The notes beneath the pieces were generated by a model. That model made no database searches. It saw only the letters and a program-made list of their open reading frames with translations, and was not told the DNA's origin. Source: an uncultured Bacilli bacterium (lineage in GTDB: Bacteria; Bacillota_I; Bacilli_A; RF39; UBA660). Taken from it: DNA of 7,744 nucleotides. This document shows, piece after piece, positions 6,269 to 7,744 of the stretch (positions are counted from its first letter, which is position 1; each line of letters opens with the position of its first letter). The stretch is taken from NCBI GenBank assembly GCA_910586425.1, contig CAJUHL010000077.1, forward strand, positions 1 to 7,744, given 5' to 3'. The position numbers and the translations under genes are program-made.

Positions 6269-7204
6269 CTAGTTAATCTCCTTTTTTACAACATTTTGTG
6301 GTTTGTTATTCGTTAGAGCAATTACATTATCACACCATATTGCAACTAATCTATCAATTGCCTCTTTTGTATAAAATGCATAAGGAGCTGTCGCCATAAC
6401 ATTTCCTTTATAATCATACATCTTTTTTTCATTTCCATACAATTCAAAGGCATAACTTATTTCTTCTTTTTCAGCTCTATTAAGAAGCAAATCATGATTA
6501 TATAATTCTTTAGGGTTATTAACTACATTAATAAATGCATTACCTTTCATTACATTAATTAAATGATCTGTAATTAATTTGCTTGTTTCATCATTTGTAG
6601 CAAATGCTGGAAAAATAAAATCTGCTTCTTTAAATATAGTTTCTAAATCAACCTTCTTATAGCTATTTTGTTTTTCACTTCTACTCCAATAAATAACATT
6701 CATGCCTAATGCTTGACACATATCGGCTATTTTAGAGCCTATTGTCCCAAGTCCAATAATACCTGCTGTTTTATTTCTTATTTCAGTTGTTAACATATAT
6801 TGTGAATAATCCATTTTATAATCTGTCTTTGCTTGAATTGGAAATTTCTTTGCTAAACACATCATAAGAAATATTCCATATTCTGCAACTGAATCAGTTG
6901 AATATTTTGGTATATTGCATACAACGATATTATTATTTTTACAATAATCTAAATCTATCCAATCAAATGCTGTTGTTGATAAACAAACACCTTTTAAATT
7001 CTTAATTTTACTTAAATGGCTAGCATTAATATCCCAGTTATACCAATCAGGATCTACCACTAATATTTTCTCTTCTTCATTTAAATATGGTGCGTTATCT
7101 AAATCAAAAGTATCTTCTAAAAAGATAAGCTCCCCTACCTTACTTAATTCTTGAATTTGTTTTTCTGTAAAACTATTCTTTGTGTATGTAACATATAATT
7201 TCAT
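6269..7204 (-). CDS. D-2-hydroxyacid dehydrogenase-like protein with altered active site
   Basis: The 311-residue protein has the two-domain layout of the D-isomer-specific 2-hydroxyacid dehydrogenases: an N-terminal substrate domain, SVAEYGIFLMM entering the cofactor domain (105-115), and the nucleotide loop GLGTIG (151-156). The second strand ends in YWSRS (172-176) instead of an acidic residue, which suggests NADP(H). The family's catalytic Arg (in NxxRG) is Asn229 in INVVNN, and the catalytic His (in TPH) is Tyr275 in TAPYAFYT; only Glu259 of the triad remains. It is therefore either an enzyme with different chemistry or a binding or regulatory relative. It is first in the operon, with GGGAGGG upstream of its ATG and a promoter beyond. 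Confidence 0.85.
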   Translation of the reverse strand: MKLYVTYTKNSFTEKQIQELSKVGELIFLEDTFDLDNAPYLNEEEKILVVDPDWYNWDINASHLSKIKNLKGVCLSTTAFDWIDLDYCKNNNIVVCNIPKYSTDSVAEYGIFLMMCLAKKFPIQAKTDYKMDYSQYMLTTEIRNKTAGIIGLGTIGSKIADMCQALGMNVIYWSRSEKQNSYKKVDLETIFKEADFIFPAFATNDETSKLITDHLINVMKGNAFINVVNNPKELYNHDLLLNRAEKEEISYAFELYGNEKKMYDYKGNVMATAPYAFYTKEAIDRLVAIWCDNVIALTNNKPQNVVKKEIN

Positions 7205-7245
7205 TTCAAAATACCCTCCCTATAATAGTTCTTATGACTACTAAA

Positions 7246-7274
7246 ATTATACTATAAAATATATGAATGTGCTA
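7246..7274 (-). promoter_or_regulatory. Probable promoter of the seven-gene operon
   Basis: On the minus strand a perfect TATAAT (7246-7251) stands about 40 bases before the first gene of the operon. The -35 position 17 bases upstream (7269-7274) reads TAGCAC, a poor match, so the promoter may be weak or need an activator. No riboswitch-like structure is seen in the short leader. Confidence 0.45.
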
Positions 7275-7289
7275 GGTTTTAAAATGTAT

Positions 7290-7320
7290 TTGTAAAAAAA
7301 TGGTAAATTTATGATATAAT
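7290..7320 (+). promoter_or_regulatory. Extended -10 promoter of the small membrane protein gene
   Basis: TGATATAAT (7312-7320) is a perfect -10 hexamer with the extended TG. TTGTAA at 7290-7295 is a weak -35 at 19-base spacing, which an extended -10 can tolerate. It lies 28 bases before the ATG at 7349 and diverges from the operon promoter, so the two share one control region. Confidence 0.55.
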
Positions 7321-7348
7321 AGAAATTATTCTTTGGAAGGTGATAATT

Positions 7349-7714
7349 ATGCAAACTGGACTTAAATTTTTTAAAATAATATTTGAAATTGCTTTAATAA
7401 TGATTATATATTATATAATTGGTAGCTTCTTGCCAATAATATATAAAGTTTCAATTCTTTGTTGGACTGCAGTTATTATGTTGATATTGTTGTTTAATTA
7501 CAATTTTATAAGTACCTTATTTATAAAGAATGAAGAAAAACAAGAAAAAAAACTATTCAATATTTACTATATCAATCACCCAAAAGTGTTTGAAATATGT
7601 ATGTTAATTAACAATAAAAGAAAATCTAAAGAAGAGTTAAGTGTAAAAGATGAGGAAGCAGAAAAACAAATATTATCTTTAGGTGGTAGTTTTGGATTTA
7701 TGTCAAGTTTTTAG
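7349..7714 (+). CDS. Hypothetical small membrane protein with two helices
   Basis: I do not recognise the family. The 121-residue product has two hydrophobic segments, roughly residues 8-27 and 32-52, separated by a short loop, so both ends probably face the same side. A charged, Lys/Glu-rich cytosolic-type tail follows, ending in a Gly/Phe/Ser-rich stretch (LGGSFGFMSSF). A GTG at 7340 would extend it by three codons, but it lies inside the binding site GGAAGGTGAT; the ATG at 7349 is correctly spaced and preferred. The gene is read away from the seven-gene operon. Bases 7715-7744 carry no visible terminator or further gene. Confidence 0.75.
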   Translation: MQTGLKFFKIIFEIALIMIIYYIIGSFLPIIYKVSILCWTAVIMLILLFNYNFISTLFIKNEEKQEKKLFNIYYINHPKVFEICMLINNKRKSKEELSVKDEEAEKQILSLGGSFGFMSSF

Positions 7715-7744
7715 ACACGAAAATCTTTAGTAATTTAAAATTTA

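Noticed and set aside
7205..7348. A riboswitch in the leader of the seven-gene operon
   Set aside because: The leader is only about 30 bases from the likely start to the binding site, too short for a known aptamer with an expression platform.

Overview
The window is about 27-30% G+C by eye, has strong AGGAGG-type ribosome binding sites, and uses TGA as a stop (ends of the genes at 2843 and 5247). This points to a low-GC Gram-positive bacterium, such as an Erysipelotrichia, Clostridia or Bacilli gut-type Firmicute, using the standard code rather than the Mycoplasma code. I cannot name the species.

Left part (1-2842) is accessory in character. A stand-alone cytosolic gene of unknown function (155-865, minus strand) has its own promoter with a tandem duplicated -10 box and its own AT-rich hairpin terminator. 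Beside it, on the plus strand, lies the decayed remnant of an ApeA-like anti-phage HEPN ribonuclease (about 1067-2487). The C-terminal HEPN domain with its RNYYTH motif is intact, but the N-terminal part is broken by a nonsense codon, a frameshift and apparently a lost start codon. The following 355 bases contain a good plus-strand promoter, two inverted repeats, an unusually GC-rich stretch and a 26-codon mini-ORF that resembles a truncated RelB/DinJ-like antitoxin. This reads as a defence or mobile-island boundary undergoing decay.

Right part (2843-7204) is one tightly packed minus-strand operon of seven genes, with overlaps or gaps of at most 29 bases. In transcription order it encodes a D-2-hydroxyacid dehydrogenase-like protein, a short-chain dehydrogenase, a small cupin, a metallo-beta-lactamase-fold hydrolase, a SnoaL/NTF2-like protein, a PnuC-type vitamin or nucleoside permease and an RBBP9/YdeN-type serine hydrolase. 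The mixture of two oxidoreductases, two small barrel proteins, two hydrolases and one uptake permease looks like a dedicated small-molecule uptake and conversion pathway. I do not recognise this combination. Several members depart from family consensus at catalytic positions: the dehydrogenase lacks the usual Arg and His, the SDR lacks the helix Asn, the cupin lacks the metal His residues, one metal ligand of the MBL protein is not visible, and the hydrolase elbow is AHSIA. Either the chemistry is unusual or some members bind ligand rather than catalyse.

Right edge (7205-7744) has a divergent promoter region and a small two-helix membrane protein gene reading rightward.
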